The notes below the pieces were generated by a model. The model was given only the letters and a program-made list of their open reading frames with translations. It was not told the origin of the DNA and made no database searches. A stretch of 33,213 nucleotides of DNA from NCBI RefSeq assembly GCF_000686665.1, contig NZ_JMLH01000030.1:1-33213 (forward strand), given 5' to 3'. The DNA comes from Thomasclavelia saccharogumia DSM 17460 (GTDB lineage: Bacteria > Bacillota_I > Bacilli_A > Erysipelotrichales > Coprobacillaceae). Made by a program: the position numbers and the translations under genes. Position 1 is the first letter of the stretch. Every line of letters starts with the position of its first letter. Below are positions 23,399 to 33,213 of this stretch, in pieces.

Positions 23399-26300
23399 AT
23401 GGCAAATACAAATAAATTCTCAGCAATTCAAATTGGTTTAGCTTCTCCTCAAAAGATTCGCGAATGGTCTTATGGTGAGGTAAAAAAGCCAGAAACAATA
23501 AACTATCGTTCTCAAAAACCAGAAAAGGATGGATTGTTTTGTGAAAGAATTTTCGGGCCTTCAAAGGATTGGGAATGTAGCTGTGGAAAATACAAAAAAG
23601 TACGTTATAAAGGGGTAGTTTGTGACCGTTGTGGTGTTGAAGTAACTAAATCAGCTGTTCGTCGTGAAAGAATGGGACATATTGAATTGGCAACACCTAT
23701 TGCCCATATTTGGTATTTAAAAGGGATTCCTTCAAGAATGGGACTTATTCTTGATATGTCACCAAAACAGCTTGAAGAAATTATTTATTTTGTATCTTAT
23801 GTAGTTATTGATAAGGGAAGTACGCCTTTAGAATATAAGCAGGTATTATCTGAAAGAGACTATCGTAAATGTTTTGAACAATTTGGGCATGCTTTTGAAG
23901 CTAAGATTGGTGCTGAGGCAATCCAAACGTTATTAAAACAAGTGGATCTTGATGCTGAATTTGAAAAAGTAAGTAAAGAATTAAAAGAGGCTCAAGGACA
24001 AAAGAGAACAAAATTATTGAAACGATTAGAAGCGATAGAAGCTTTTAGATCTTCAGAAAATCAACCAGAATGGATGATCTTAGAAGCTTTACCTGTAATA
24101 CCACCAGATTTACGGCCAATGTTACAATTGGATGGAGGGCGTTTCGCTACTTCTGATTTAAATGATTTATACCGTCGAGTTATTACTCGTAATAATCGTT
24201 TAAAGAAATTATTAGAATTAGGGACTCCATCTATCATTGTTCAAAATGAAAAGAGAATGTTACAGGAAGCTGTAGATGCATTAATTGATAACGGACGTCG
24301 TTCTAAACCAATTACTGGAGCTGGGGGACGTGCCTTAAAATCATTAAGCCATACTTTAAAAGGAAAACAAGGACGTTTCCGTCAAAACTTGCTTGGTAAA
24401 CGTGTCGATTATTCAGGGCGTTCTGTAATTGCAGTCGGTCCAGATTTAAAAATGTATCAATGTGGTATTCCTCGTGAAATGGCACTAAATTTATTCAAAC
24501 CGTTTGTAATCAACGGATTGGTAAGAGATCAATTGGCAACTAATATTAAAGCTGCTGAAAGATTGATTGAAAAAATGGATGATCGCATTTGGCCAATCGT
24601 AGAAGAGGTTATCAAGCAGCATCCAGTATTATTGAATCGTGCACCTACTCTTCATAGATTAGGAATCCAGGCTTTTGAGCCAAAGTTAGTTGAAGGACGA
24701 GCAATTCGTCTACACCCATTGGTTACCCCAGCATTTAACGCTGATTTTGATGGTGACCAAATGGCTGTCCATGTACCATTAGGTGAAGAGGCTATTCAAG
24801 AAGCACGTCAATTAATGTTAGGGTCAAATAATATCTTGGGACCTAAAGACGGTAAGCCGATCGTTACGCCTTCTCAGGATATGGTATTAGGTAATTATTA
24901 TTTAACTTTAGAGGATGTAGATGGTATTGGTGAAGGTACTGTTTTTGCTGATCGTAATGAAGTTGATCATGCTTATTTTGCAAAAACAGTTGGATTGCAT
25001 ACGAGAGTGGCAATTAAAGCCTCTGCTTTGAATAATAGTACATTTACAGAAGCTCAAAATAAATGTTATTTAATTACGACTGTTGGTAAGATTCTATTTA
25101 ATGATATCTTTGATGGACAATTCCCGTTTATCAATGATCCAAGTAGTGAAAATTTAATTGCAACACCAGATAAGTATTTTGTACCAATGGGAACAAATAT
25201 CAAAGAACATATCAAAAAGCAGCCAATTATTAAGCCTTTAAATAAGAAATCTTTAGGAAAAATAATTGATGAAGTATTTAAACATCAAGCGATGTCAGAT
25301 ACTAGTTTGATGCTTGATAAGTTAAAAGATCAAGGTTTCTATTATTCAACTATTGCGGGAACAACTGTATCTGTATATGATATTCAGGTTCCTCATGCAA
25401 AATATGAAATTTTTGAAAGAGCTGATGAAAAGCTTGAACAAATCAAAAAGTTCTATAATAAGGGTAAATTAACAGAATCTGAAAGATATCAAAATGTTAT
25501 TAAATTATGGACAGATGTCAAAGATGAAGTTCAAGAAGTCGTTCGTCAAGAATTTGAAGCTGATGATCGAAATCCAATCTTCATCATGTCAGATTCCGGG
25601 GCCCGTGGATCTTTATCAAACTTTACACAGTTAGTTGGTATGCGTGGATTAATGTCTAATCCAAAAGGAGAAACGATTGAGTTACCTATCAAATCTTCGT
25701 TTAGAGAAGGGTTAACAGCATCAGAATTCTTTATTTCTACCCATGGTGCTCGTAAAGGATCTACAGATACAGCATTAAAGACTGCCGATTCAGGTTATTT
25801 AACAAGACGTTTAGTTGATGTTGCACAAGAAGTAATTATTTCTGAAGAAGATTGTGGAACAGATCGTGGATTTATTGTTACAGAGTTATACAATAATGAT
25901 GATAAATCAGTTATTGTACCATTGCGAGATCGTTTAGTAGGACGTTTTTCACAAAAAGATATTTTTCATCCAGAAACTCGCGAATTAATTGTCGCTGGAG
26001 GAGAGTTGATTACAGAAGCGATAGCTGATGATATTGTTAATGCTGATATTAAAGAAGTTGAAATTCGCTCGGTTCTTGGATGTAGTGCTAAAGGTGGTAT
26101 TTGCCGAAAATGTTATGGTCGTAACTTAGCTACTGGAGATGTTGTTGAACTTGGTGAAGCAGTAGGAATTATGGCGGCTCAATCAATTGGAGAACCTGGT
26201 ACCCAGCTTACAATGCGTACTTTCCATGACGGTGGAGTAGCTGGTGGTGCTGATATTACACAAGGGTTACCACGTATTCAAGAATTATTTGAAGCTCGTA

Positions 26301-27079
26301 ATCCAAAAGCAAAATCAATTATTAGTGAAATTGAAGGTGAGGTAACTAATTTAATTGATAATGCTGGAAGAATAGAAGTTGTGGTTACTAATGATTTGGA
26401 AACACGTAGTTATTTAGCTCCATATGGTGCTAAAATTAGAGTTGAAGTTGGTGATCATATCAATATTGGTGATAAGATTACAAAGGGATCTATCGATCCA
26501 AAAGAATTGTTATCAGTTGCTGATGTTGAAGCAGTTGAAAATTATATTATTAAAGAAGTTCAAAAGGTTTATCGTATTCAAGGAATTGAAATTTCCGATA
26601 AACATATTGAAATTATTGTTAAACAAATGTTAAGAAAGATGAAAGTGATAGAAGGTGGCGATACTGGATGTCTACCTGGCACTAATATTAATGTCAATGC
26701 ATTTACAGAATTAAACCGCGATGTTTTGAAATCTGGTAGACATCCTGCTGTTGCAAGACCAGTATTACTTGGAATTACAAAAGCTTCACTTGAAACAGAA
26801 TCTTTCTTGTCTGCTGCCTCATTCCAAGAAACTACAAAGATTTTAACTGATGCATCAATTAAAGGAAAAAAAGATTTATTAAAAGGATTGAAAGAAAATG
26901 TTTTAATTGGAAAATTATTGCCAGCTGGAACAGGACTTCGAGGACCTTTGAAATCTCCTGAAACTTTAAAACGTGAGGCTGAAGACGCTTTTGCTGCAAG
27001 TCAGGAAACAGTTGATGAATCTATTAATGGATCAGAAATTGCTCCTGAGGATAATGAAGTGATAGAACAAGCAGGATAA
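23399..27079 (+). CDS. rpoC: RNA polymerase beta' subunit
   Basis: The 1226-residue catalytic beta' subunit. Zinc site 1 is the CSCG / CDRCG set (near 59-78); [15 protein letters not shown] (near 445-459) holds the three aspartates that chelate catalytic magnesium; [19 protein letters not shown] (near 735) covers the trigger-loop region; and zinc site 2 uses CGTD and [11 protein letters not shown] (near 820 and 895-906). All expected motifs are intact. The SD TAGGAGGAA sits between the rpoB stop and the ATG. The TAA stop forms the loop of the terminator hairpin at the gene end. Confidence 0.98.
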   Translation: MANTNKFSAIQIGLASPQKIREWSYGEVKKPETINYRSQKPEKDGLFCERIFGPSKDWECSCGKYKKVRYKGVVCDRCGVEVTKSAVRRERMGHIELATPIAHIWYLKGIPSRMGLILDMSPKQLEEIIYFVSYVVIDKGSTPLEYKQVLSERDYRKCFEQFGHAFEAKIGAEAIQTLLKQVDLDAEFEKVSKELKEAQGQKRTKLLKRLEAIEAFRSSENQPEWMILEALPVIPPDLRPMLQLDGGRFATSDLNDLYRRVITRNNRLKKLLELGTPSIIVQNEKRMLQEAVDALIDNGRRSKPITGAGGRALKSLSHTLKGKQGRFRQNLLGKRVDYSGRSVIAVGPDLKMYQCGIPREMALNLFKPFVINGLVRDQLATNIKAAERLIEKMDDRIWPIVEEVIKQHPVLLNRAPTLHRLGIQAFEPKLVEGRAIRLHPLVTPAFNADFDGDQMAVHVPLGEEAIQEARQLMLGSNNILGPKDGKPIVTPSQDMVLGNYYLTLEDVDGIGEGTVFADRNEVDHAYFAKTVGLHTRVAIKASALNNSTFTEAQNKCYLITTVGKILFNDIFDGQFPFINDPSSENLIATPDKYFVPMGTNIKEHIKKQPIIKPLNKKSLGKIIDEVFKHQAMSDTSLMLDKLKDQGFYYSTIAGTTVSVYDIQVPHAKYEIFERADEKLEQIKKFYNKGKLTESERYQNVIKLWTDVKDEVQEVVRQEFEADDRNPIFIMSDSGARGSLSNFTQLVGMRGLMSNPKGETIELPIKSSFREGLTASEFFISTHGARKGSTDTALKTADSGYLTRRLVDVAQEVIISEEDCGTDRGFIVTELYNNDDKSVIVPLRDRLVGRFSQKDIFHPETRELIVAGGELITEAIADDIVNADIKEVEIRSVLGCSAKGGICRKCYGRNLATGDVVELGEAVGIMAAQSIGEPGTQLTMRTFHDGGVAGGADITQGLPRIQELFEARNPKAKSIISEIEGEVTNLIDNAGRIEVVVTNDLETRSYLAPYGAKIRVEVGDHINIGDKITKGSIDPKELLSVADVEAVENYIIKEVQKVYRIQGIEISDKHIEIIVKQMLRKMKVIEGGDTGCLPGTNINVNAFTELNRDVLKSGRHPAVARPVLLGITKASLETESFLSAASFQETTKILTDASIKGKKDLLKGLKENVLIGKLLPAGTGLRGPLKSPETLKREAEDAFAASQETVDESINGSEIAPEDNEVIEQAG

Positions 27080-27092
27080 TCCTGCTTGTTTT
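27066..27092 (+). terminator. Terminator of rpoC, stop codon in the loop
   Basis: AACAAGCAGGA / TCCTGCTTGTT, a perfect 11-bp stem, with the rpoC stop TAA (27077-27079) as the whole loop and TTTTC at the end. Confidence 0.75.
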
Positions 27093-27117
27093 CAATAATT
27101 TCAATAATTTCAATAAT
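27091..27117 (+). repeat. Three tandem copies of TTCAATAAT
   Basis: A 9-base unit is repeated three times without change just after the rpoC terminator, followed by AT-rich DNA up to the rpsL promoter. It probably arose by slippage; no function is evident. Confidence 0.7.
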
Positions 27118-27142
27118 TATTATAAAAAAAATAAAAAATATG

Positions 27143-27171
27143 TTGACATAAACAAGCAAATAGATTATTAT
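27143..27171 (+). promoter_or_regulatory. Promoter of the rpsL-rpsG-fusA-tuf operon
   Basis: TTGACA, 17-base spacer, TATTAT, behind an A-rich stretch that could act as an UP element. The leader of about 87 bases contains a hairpin GTGCTC / GAGCGC and a second possible stem AAACAC / GTGTTT. Confidence 0.8.
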
Positions 27172-27264
27172 GATTTACGGTGCTCGTTATGGAGCGCGTT
27201 GTTTATTACGAAATATGAAACACCCGGTATTGTGTGTTTGAATATGGAAGAAAGGAGAAAAGTA

Positions 27265-27678
27265 ATGCCTACTATTAATCAATTAGTAAGACAAGGTCGT
27301 ACCGACAAAACTACAAAATCAAAATCACCAGCGTTAAACAGAGGATTTAACTCATTAGCTAAAAAACCAACAATAACTAATTCACCTCAAAAACGTGGTG
27401 TTTGTACTCGTGTTGCTACCATGACACCTAAAAAACCTAACTCAGCTTTACGTAAATATGCCCGTGTTAGATTATCAAATGGTATGGAAGTAACTGCATA
27501 TATTCCAGGAATTGGACATAACTTACAAGAACATAGTGTTGTTTTAATTCGTGGTGGTCGTGTTAAGGATTTGCCAGGGGTTCGTTATCACATTGTACGT
27601 GGTACTATGGACTGTGCTGGAGTTAACAATCGTAAACAAGGCCGTTCAAGATATGGTGCTAAAAAACCAAAAGCTTAA
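27265..27678 (+). CDS. rpsL: 30S ribosomal protein S12
   Basis: S12 sits at the decoding centre. The 137-residue length and the insertion between residues about 13 and 37 are the Firmicutes form. Seen are [19 protein letters not shown] and [14 protein letters not shown]. The lysines where substitutions give streptomycin resistance (Lys43 and Lys88 in E. coli) are the sensitive type. The start is the ATG of MPTINQL, with GAAAGGAG 7 bases upstream; the in-frame ORF from 27199 has no SD and lies in the leader. Confidence 0.97.
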   Translation: MPTINQLVRQGRTDKTTKSKSPALNRGFNSLAKKPTITNSPQKRGVCTRVATMTPKKPNSALRKYARVRLSNGMEVTAYIPGIGHNLQEHSVVLIRGGRVKDLPGVRYHIVRGTMDCAGVNNRKQGRSRYGAKKPKA

Positions 27679-27702
27679 AATCAAGTATAGGAGGAAAATT
27701 AA

Positions 27703-28173
27703 ATGGCAAGAAAAGGTCAAGTTGCTAAAAGAGACGTTCTACCTGATCCAGTGTATAATTCTAAAACTGTATCTAAATTAATCAACAACATTATGCTTGA
27801 TGGTAAAAAAGGTGTAGCGCAAAACATCTTATATGATGCATTTAAAAAAGTAGAAGAAAAAACTGGAAATCCAGCAATGGAAGTTTTTGATCAAGCAATC
27901 AACAATATTATGCCAGTTCTTGAACTTAAAGTCAGACGTATTGGTGGTGCAAACTACCAAGTACCAGTAGAGGTTTCTGGAGAAAGAAGAATGACTTTAG
28001 GATTGAGATGGTTAGTCAATTATTCTCGTTTGAGAAATGAAAATACAATGGTTGATCGTTTAGCTAACGAAATCATTGATGCTTCTAATGGAGCTGGTGC
28101 TTCTGTTAAAAAGAAAGAAGACACACATAAAATGGCAGAAGCTAATAAAGCATTTGCTCATTTCCGTTGGTAA
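27703..28173 (+). CDS. rpsG: 30S ribosomal protein S7
   Basis: The 156-residue S7 organises the head of the small subunit and touches the E site. Seen are [21 protein letters not shown], the [11 protein letters not shown] hairpin (near 85) and [36 protein letters not shown] at the end. The SD is ATAGGAGGAA; the gap to rpsL is 24 bases. I see no obvious S7-binding element in that gap. Confidence 0.98.
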   Translation: MARKGQVAKRDVLPDPVYNSKTVSKLINNIMLDGKKGVAQNILYDAFKKVEEKTGNPAMEVFDQAINNIMPVLELKVRRIGGANYQVPVEVSGERRMTLGLRWLVNYSRLRNENTMVDRLANEIIDASNGAGASVKKKEDTHKMAEANKAFAHFRW

Positions 28174-28206
28174 TATCCAACTAAAAATTAAGAAGGGAGA
28201 AGAATT

Positions 28207-30282
28207 ATGTCTCGTGAATTCTCGTTAGAAAAAACTCGTAATATAGGAATCATGGCTCATATAGATGCTGGTAAAACAACAACAACTGAACGTGTTCTTT
28301 ATTACACAGGGAAAATCCACAAAATCGGAGAAACTCATGAAGGGGCTTCTCAAATGGACTGGATGGAACAAGAACAAGAACGTGGTATCACAATTACATC
28401 TGCAGCAACTACTGCTCAATGGAATGGATATCGTGTTAATATTATCGATACACCGGGCCATGTTGACTTCACTGTAGAAGTTGAACGTTCTTTACGTGTA
28501 TTAGATGGTGCCGTGACTGTATTAGACTCTAAAGCTGGTGTTGAACCACAAACTGAAACAGTTTGGCGTCAAGCTACAACTTATGGAGTACCTCGTATTG
28601 TATTCTGTAATAAAATGGATGCTACTGGAGCTGACTTTATTATGTCTTTAGAATCATTAGATAAGAGACTAGGAGTTCATGGTGTAGCTATTCAATTACC
28701 GATTGGTGCTGAAGATACATTTGAAGGTGTTATCGATTTAATTAAAATGAAAGCAGTATATTTTGAAGGGGATAAAGGTGAAAACGTTGTTTATAAAGAC
28801 ATTCCTGAAGAATATATGGCTCAAGCAGAAGAATATCGTGCTAAAATGTTAGACTCTGCTGCAACTTATGATGATGATTTATTAATGAAAGTCTTAGAAG
28901 GTGAAGAACCAACAGAAGATGAAATCAAAGCAGCTATCCGTAAAGGGGTTTTAGCAGTTGAATTATTCCCAGTATTATGTGGATCTGCTTATAAAGATAA
29001 AGGTGTTCAACCAATGTTGGATGCGGTTATTGATTTCTTACCTGCACCTACTGATATTCCATCAATTAAAGGTGTTGATGAAAATGAAAATGAAATTGAA
29101 AGACATGCTTCTGATGAAGAACCATTTGCAGCGTTAGCTTTCAAAATCATGGCTGATCCTTTTGTAGGTAAATTAACATTCTTCCGTGTATATTCAGGAA
29201 CTGCTGAAGCTGGAAGTTATGTATTAAATTCAACAAAAGACAAAAAAGAACGTTTAGGACGTATTCTTCAAATGCATGCTAACAAACGTAATGAAATTAG
29301 TACTGTATATGCTGGAGATATTGCTGCAGCAGTAGGTTTTAAAAATACTACAACTGGTGATACTATTTGTGATGAAAAGAATTTCGTTATTCTTGAAAAA
29401 ATGGAATTCCCAGAACCAGTTATTGAACTTGCTATTGAACCAAAAACAAAACAAGATCAAGATAAACTTGGTTCAGGATTGGCAAAATTAGCTGAAGAAG
29501 ATCCAACATTTAAGACTTATACAAATCCTGAAACAGGTGATACTGTAATTGCTGGTATGGGGGAATTGCACTTAGATGTAATTGTTGATCGTTTAAGAAG
29601 AGAATTTAAAGTGGAAGCTAATGTAGGAGCTCCACAAGTTGCTTATCGTGAAACAATTACTCAAGCAGCTGATTGTGAAGGTAAATATGTTAAACAATCA
29701 GGTGGTCGTGGGCAATATGGTCATGTATGGATTAAATTTGAACCTAATGAAGGTAAAGGATTTGAATTCGTTGATGCAGTTGTTGGTGGTGCTGTACCTA
29801 GAGAATATATCAACTCAGTTAAAGTGGGTCTAGAAGATGCTCTAGAGACAGGTATGATTGCTGGATATCCAGTTTTAGATGTTAAAGCTACATTGTTTGA
29901 TGGGTCATACCATGATGTCGATTCATCAGAAATGGCTTATAAAGTAGCTGCTAGTTTAGCACTTAAAGCTGCAGGTAAAAAATGTGCTCCAGTTATTTTG
30001 GAACCAATTATGGCTGTGGAAGTTGTTGCCCCAGCTGAATATTTAGGTAGTGTTATGGGTGACGTATCTTCACGTCGTGGTATGATTGAAGGACAAGAAG
30101 AAAGAGGAAATGCTATTTCTGTTCAAGCATCTGTACCTTTATCAGAAATGTTTGGTTATGCGACAGATTTACGTTCATTTACTCAAGGTCGAGGTAATTA
30201 TACGATGAGATTTGATAGATATGAACCTGTACCAAAATCTATTAGAGAAGAGATTATTAAGAAAAACGGTGGAAACGATTAG
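28207..30282 (+). CDS. fusA: Elongation factor G
   Basis: The 691-residue translocation GTPase. G motifs are [12 protein letters not shown] (17-28), RGIT (switch I), DTPGHVD (near 83), NKMD (near 137) and GSA (near 259). Later domains carry [14 protein letters not shown] (near 451), GGRGQYGHV (near 500) and the C-terminal [12 protein letters not shown]-type segment ([15 protein letters not shown]). It has domain IV and the G' insert, so it is EF-G and not a tetracycline ribosomal protection protein. The SD is AAGGGAGAA. Confidence 0.98.
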   Translation: MSREFSLEKTRNIGIMAHIDAGKTTTTERVLYYTGKIHKIGETHEGASQMDWMEQEQERGITITSAATTAQWNGYRVNIIDTPGHVDFTVEVERSLRVLDGAVTVLDSKAGVEPQTETVWRQATTYGVPRIVFCNKMDATGADFIMSLESLDKRLGVHGVAIQLPIGAEDTFEGVIDLIKMKAVYFEGDKGENVVYKDIPEEYMAQAEEYRAKMLDSAATYDDDLLMKVLEGEEPTEDEIKAAIRKGVLAVELFPVLCGSAYKDKGVQPMLDAVIDFLPAPTDIPSIKGVDENENEIERHASDEEPFAALAFKIMADPFVGKLTFFRVYSGTAEAGSYVLNSTKDKKERLGRILQMHANKRNEISTVYAGDIAAAVGFKNTTTGDTICDEKNFVILEKMEFPEPVIELAIEPKTKQDQDKLGSGLAKLAEEDPTFKTYTNPETGDTVIAGMGELHLDVIVDRLRREFKVEANVGAPQVAYRETITQAADCEGKYVKQSGGRGQYGHVWIKFEPNEGKGFEFVDAVVGGAVPREYINSVKVGLEDALETGMIAGYPVLDVKATLFDGSYHDVDSSEMAYKVAASLALKAAGKKCAPVILEPIMAVEVVAPAEYLGSVMGDVSSRRGMIEGQEERGNAISVQASVPLSEMFGYATDLRSFTQGRGNYTMRFDRYEPVPKSIREEIIKKNGGND

Positions 30283-30299
30283 CACTGATTAAAATCTTA

Positions 30300-30328
30300 T
30301 TGATTTTTTCAAATAAATAAATTAGAAT
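30300..30328 (+). promoter_or_regulatory. Likely internal promoter of tuf
   Basis: TTGATT, 17-base spacer, TAGAAT in the 83-base fusA-tuf gap. It would raise tuf above fusA. The -35 lies within a weak AAAATC / GATTTT hairpin followed by T (30291-30307) that could also partly end the upstream transcript. Confidence 0.55.
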
Positions 30329-30365
30329 GTATATGTACAAAAATATAAATTAGGAGGAACCTTAA

Positions 30366-31550
30366 ATGGCTAAGGAAAAATTTGACCGCTCTAAAGCGCA
30401 TGTAAATATCGGAACTATTGGTCACGTTGACCATGGTAAAACAACTTTAACTGCTGCTATTACAACAGTTTTATCAAAAGAAGGGCAAGCAGAAGCTATG
30501 GATTATGCTTCAATTGATGCTGCTCCAGAAGAAAAAGAACGTGGTATCACAATCAATACTGCACACGTTGAGTATCAAACAGCTACTCGTCACTATGCAC
30601 ATGTTGACTGTCCAGGTCATGCTGACTATATCAAAAATATGATCACTGGTGCTGCACAAATGGATGGGGCTATCTTGGTAGTTGCTGCAACAGATGGTCC
30701 TATGCCTCAAACTAGAGAACATATCTTATTATCTCGTCAAGTAGGTGTACCTTATATTATCGTATTCTTAAATAAATGCGATATGGTTGATGACGAAGAA
30801 TTATTAGATTTAGTAGAGATGGAAGTTCGTGAATTATTAAGCGAATATGATTTCCCAGGTGATGACACTCCAGTTATCCGTGGTTCTGCATTAAAAGCTT
30901 TGGAAGGAGATCCAAAATGGGTTCCAGCTATTCATGAATTAATGGAAGCTGTAGATACTTATATTCCAACTCCAACTAGAGATACAGATAAACCATTCTT
31001 AATGCCTGTAGAAGATGTATTTACTATCACTGGACGTGGTACTGTTGCTACTGGTCGTGTTGAACGTGGACAATTAAAATTAAACGATCCTCTTGAAATC
31101 GTTGGTATCCATGAAACTCAAAATACAGTCGCTACTGGTATTGAAATGTTCCGTAAATTATTAGATTATGCTGAATCAGGAGATAACGTAGGGGTTTTAT
31201 TAAGAGGTATTAACCGTGATCAAATCCAACGTGGACAAGTTTTAGCTAAACCAGGATCAGTTAATCCACACAAAAAATTCAAATCTCAAGTGTATATTTT
31301 AACTAAAGATGAAGGTGGACGTCATACTCCTTTCTTTGCTAACTATAGACCACAATTCTATTTCAGAACTACTGATGTAACTGGTGTAATTCAATTACCT
31401 GAAGGTGTAGAAATGGTTATGCCAGGAGATAATGTTGAATTAACTGTAGAATTAATTGCACCAATCGCAATTGAAAAAGGAACTAAGTTCTCAATTCGTG
31501 AAGGTGGTAGAACTGTAGGTTCTGGAAATATTTCTGATATTATTGAATAA
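30366..31550 (+). CDS. tuf: Elongation factor Tu
   Basis: The 394-residue GTPase that delivers aminoacyl-tRNA. G motifs are [10 protein letters not shown] (19-28), RGITI (switch I), [12 protein letters not shown] (near 81), NKCD (near 136) and GSALKAL (near 174). Domains 2 and 3 follow with [13 protein letters not shown] and the C-terminal [10 protein letters not shown]. The SD is TTAGGAGGA. It ends the str operon; the S10 ribosomal cluster that often follows is not here. Confidence 0.98.
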   Translation: MAKEKFDRSKAHVNIGTIGHVDHGKTTLTAAITTVLSKEGQAEAMDYASIDAAPEEKERGITINTAHVEYQTATRHYAHVDCPGHADYIKNMITGAAQMDGAILVVAATDGPMPQTREHILLSRQVGVPYIIVFLNKCDMVDDEELLDLVEMEVRELLSEYDFPGDDTPVIRGSALKALEGDPKWVPAIHELMEAVDTYIPTPTRDTDKPFLMPVEDVFTITGRGTVATGRVERGQLKLNDPLEIVGIHETQNTVATGIEMFRKLLDYAESGDNVGVLLRGINRDQIQRGQVLAKPGSVNPHKKFKSQVYILTKDEGGRHTPFFANYRPQFYFRTTDVTGVIQLPEGVEMVMPGDNVELTVELIAPIAIEKGTKFSIREGGRTVGSGNISDIIE

Positions 31551-31568
31551 TATATCAAATTAAATCAT

Positions 31569-31599
31569 AAAGGGAATCGTAATGATTTCCTTTTTGTTT
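31569..31599 (+). terminator. Terminator of the str operon
   Basis: AAAGGGAATC / GATTTCCTTT, a 10-bp stem with one G-T pair and a GTAAT loop, followed by TTGTTT. The rest of 31600-31809 is gene-free and AT-rich. It holds a 17-base word shared with 32523-32539. Confidence 0.85.
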
Positions 31600-31809
31600 A
31601 AGTTCAGAATTTTTTATATTTATAGAAAATATATTTTTTGCACATAAGATTATGAGTTTTGTTTAATAAAAAATAATTAAAGCATAGAATTCTATATATT
31701 AATTATAAGTTAGAAAAGATGAAAAGACTTATTAATAATTAATGTGACAAGCTATATTTAGATGAAAATATTGGTATGATTGGAATTTTCTTTACGTTTT
31801 GAAAATCAT

Positions 31810-31823
31810 TGAAACCGCTTGAA
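31810..31823 (+). promoter_or_regulatory. cre-like site (CcpA)
   Basis: TGAAACCGCTTGAA fits the cre consensus TGWAARCGYTWNCW at 12 of 14 places. It overlaps the -35 of the next promoter, a position where CcpA normally represses. Binding is inferred. Confidence 0.5.
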
Positions 31824-31847
31824 AATGATATGGCAGTTGGGTATAAT
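31819..31847 (+). promoter_or_regulatory. Promoter of the PTS IIA gene
   Basis: TTGAAA, 17-base spacer, TATAAT. The predicted start is near 31854. The word TTGAAAAT[CG]AT occurs at 31799 and 31819, a direct repeat with a 20-base period. Confidence 0.75.
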
Positions 31848-31897
31848 ATAAGGGCAGATATATTTCTGAAAATTTGTTGTTATAAGGAGAAATCGAA

Positions 31898-32206
31898 ATG
31901 GATGAACAAGAACAGATAGTAATTAATCTAATTGTAAACAGCGGTAGCGCTCGTAGTTCTGCGATTGAAGCTATTCAGTATGCTAAAGCTGGTGATTTAG
32001 AAAAGGCAGATGAATCTTTACAAGCTGCTAAAGAAACAGTAAATGAAGCTCATCATTCACAAACAGAATTAATTCAAGCTGAAATTCGTGGTGAAAAGTC
32101 ACCGTTAAATTTATTAATGGTACATGCCCAAGATCATTTAATGACAGCATTGGTTGTTATTGATTTGGCACAAGAATTTATTGATGTTTATAAAAAAATT
32201 GGTTAA
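31898..32206 (+). CDS. PTS lactose/cellobiose-family enzyme IIA
   Basis: A 102-residue all-helical IIA protein of the Lac/Chb family. It accepts phosphate from HPr and passes it to a sugar-specific IIB. The phosphorylated histidine is in LLMVHAQDHLMTA (near 74-86), and the opening INLIVNSGSARSSAIEAIQYAKAGD is typical. The SD is ATAAGGAGAAA. It stands alone: no IIB, IIC, glycosidase or antiterminator is nearby, and it has its own promoter, cre-like site and terminator between tuf and an rRNA operon. It may serve several distant IIBC sets, or have a regulatory role. Sugar specificity (lactose, cellobiose, chitobiose) cannot be told from this sequence. Confidence 0.92.
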   Translation: MDEQEQIVINLIVNSGSARSSAIEAIQYAKAGDLEKADESLQAAKETVNEAHHSQTELIQAEIRGEKSPLNLLMVHAQDHLMTALVVIDLAQEFIDVYKKIG

Positions 32207-32221
32207 TAAGATTTAGTAATT

Positions 32222-32250
32222 CCATCTCTTGTTTTAGGGATGGTTTTTTA
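32222..32250 (+). terminator. Terminator of the PTS IIA gene
   Basis: CCATCTC / GGGATGG, a 7-bp stem with one T-G pair, followed by six T. Confidence 0.85.
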
Positions 32251-32303
32251 TCAGAAATATTTTTAATCTAAAAACAGATAAATAATGTAAGGAGTAAGGA
32301 AGA

Positions 32304-32411
32304 ATGAAACCTAGCATGAAGGTTAAATTTCATTTAATGTATTGTATATGCTCTATGTCCTTTGATACTCTTTTTTGTATGAATAATTTTATTAAGAAGA
32401 TGGAATTTTAA
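32304..32411 (+). CDS. Doubtful 35-codon ORF
   Basis: ATG with a plausible SD (AAGGAG and GGAAG, 32289-32300) opens a 35-residue ORF beginning MKPSMKVKFHLMYCICSMSF and ending NNFIKKMEF. It is rich in Met, Cys and Phe, with no clear promoter and no family I know. The surrounding DNA up to the rRNA promoters is otherwise gene-free: 32412-32860 is AT-rich and holds only an AATCTGTTT / AAACAGATT inverted repeat (around 32551-32604) and a small GTAAGC / GCTTAC hairpin (around 32787-32806). Treat it as possible, not established. Confidence 0.25.
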   Translation: MKPSMKVKFHLMYCICSMSFDTLFCMNNFIKKMEF

Positions 32412-32869
32412 CGTACGATTAATATTTATCTATATCAATTCCCTTTGTGTATTTTTAAAACTTGCTTTTAATAAGATACTATTGAATCATAAAAGAGGAC
32501 ACTTTGTCTTTTGAGTACTATCATATATTTTTTGCACATTAGCTAAAATAAATCTGTTTCTTCTATTTGTTTTTAGGGTTTTAATGTTTCTGATAAACAG
32601 ATTATGGCCAAAAATACATCGTATAACTAATTCAAAACGGAAACGATATCTATTTTATTTTTATGGCGAATAGCGAAGAAAAAAATTTAAGTATCTGAAT
32701 AAAAGCAATATTAGCCACATTATTATAGGCATTATAAGAGTAAGTTTTAATGAGGATGAGTACCAGATTTATTTCTGTTTTGAATGTAAGCTATTTGACG
32801 CTTACTTTTGAATTATTTAAAGTGAAATTTAATATTTTACTTAAGATTTTTAAAAAGGCGAAAAAGGTA

Positions 32870-32898
32870 TTTACAAAGAGGGAGAGATATGGTAAATT
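32870..32898 (+). promoter_or_regulatory. rRNA operon promoter P1
   Basis: TTTACA, 17-base spacer, TAAATT, preceded by A/T tracts (32815-32866) that resemble an UP element. Confidence 0.6.
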
Positions 32899-32962
32899 AA
32901 GGAAGCGCTCAAGAGAAGGGTGAGAGAAGCCCGAAAGAGGAGAAAAAAAGTCAAAAAAAAGA

Positions 32963-32991
32963 TTGACTAAAAAGAGAAAAGAGTGTAAGAT
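32963..32991 (+). promoter_or_regulatory. rRNA operon promoter P2
   Basis: TTGACT, 17-base spacer, TAAGAT, with an A-rich block upstream. The predicted start is near 32998. P1 and P2 are 93 bases apart, the usual tandem plan. The leader that follows has TCGGC / GCCGG (around 32999-33015) and the TTGAAAACTAAACAG word common before Firmicutes rRNA genes. Confidence 0.75.
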
Positions 32992-33108
32992 GAGTAAGTC
33001 GGCGAAAGGAGCCGGAGAGATCATTGAAAACTAAACAGAATTAAGAAACACACGTCAAAGAAGAGAAAAAGAAGAGCTAAACAAACGAAAGATTGTAAAG
33101 ATAAAGAG

Positions 33109-33213
<105 letters not shown>

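Noticed and set aside
26424-26633. Second-frame 69-codon ORF inside rpoC
   Set aside because: Alternative-frame shadow; rpoC is intact and conserved here.
27091-27117. TTCAATAAT repeats as a CRISPR or replication iteron array
   Set aside because: The units are contiguous, without spacers, only three copies and pure AT-rich; slippage explains them.
27199-27264. N-terminal extension of S12 from an upstream in-frame start
   Set aside because: S12 begins MPTINQL in Firmicutes, with a proper SD right before it; the extension is leader RNA containing hairpins.
29639-29833. Second-frame 64-codon ORF inside fusA
   Set aside because: Alternative-frame shadow in a highly conserved gene.
28207-30282. 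Tetracycline ribosomal protection gene instead of EF-G
   Set aside because: Position in the str operon, 691-residue length and EF-G domain IV motifs identify EF-G.
31482-31511. EF-Tu Ser at the position of E. coli Ala375 (KFSIREGG), a kirromycin-resistance site
   Set aside because: Ser at this place is, as I recall, normal in Firmicutes EF-Tu, including Bacillus, so it does not by itself predict resistance.
32791-33024. Minus-strand 77-codon ORF over the rRNA promoter region
   Set aside because: It lies across two clear rRNA promoters and purine-rich leader DNA, has no SD, and its Phe/Leu-rich text comes from the A/G-rich opposite strand.

Overview
The window is AT-rich bacterial DNA from a low-GC Gram-positive organism of the Erysipelotrichia type (relatives of the former Clostridium ramosum/spiroforme group). 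The grounds are strong Shine-Dalgarno (SD) sites, Bacillus-like gene order around rplL-methyltransferase-rpoB-rpoC-rpsL-rpsG-fusA-tuf, a Firmicutes-length S12, the first ~105 bases of a 16S rRNA, and Mollicutes-like features in L11 and RpoB. The genus cannot be fixed from this piece.

Layout. 1-653: no intact gene; one terminator and a possible decayed reading frame. 654-6977: a 7-codon leader ORF coupled to a 1637-residue secreted, multidomain PHP phosphoesterase with a C-terminal anchor, then a YibE/F membrane protein and a 39-residue membrane microprotein with its own promoter. 7046-9602: a TetR-type regulator divergent from a degenerate ROK-type regulator whose stop overlaps the start of a cytosolic PHP phosphoesterase. 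9710-10880: a YitT-type membrane protein convergent with a single-domain rhodanese. 10965-12908: pgk-tpiA. 13078-13461: a desulfoferrodoxin-type superoxide reductase.

13607-16351 is a tight three-gene operon: circularly permuted ATP-grasp ligase, alpha-E protein and transglutaminase-like cysteine protease. Its order recurs in bacteria but it has no settled function. Here it has a near-consensus promoter followed at once by three alternating TGATAAT half-sites, which resemble a Fur-family operator. It is the best candidate in the window for a poorly described system.

16426-31599 is the information-processing block: rplK-rplA with two L1-type RNA sites, rplJ-rplL behind an L10 leader with attenuator, an RsmC-like methyltransferase, rpoB-rpoC with their own promoter and leader, and rpsL-rpsG-fusA-tuf with a main promoter and a likely internal one before tuf. 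RpoB has Asn at the position of E. coli His526, predicting natural low rifampicin susceptibility. L11 lacks about four residues of the proline-rich thiostrepton loop.

The right end holds an orphan PTS lactose/cellobiose IIA gene with a cre-like site over its -35, a doubtful 35-codon ORF, and two tandem rRNA promoters reading into a 16S gene cut by the window edge.
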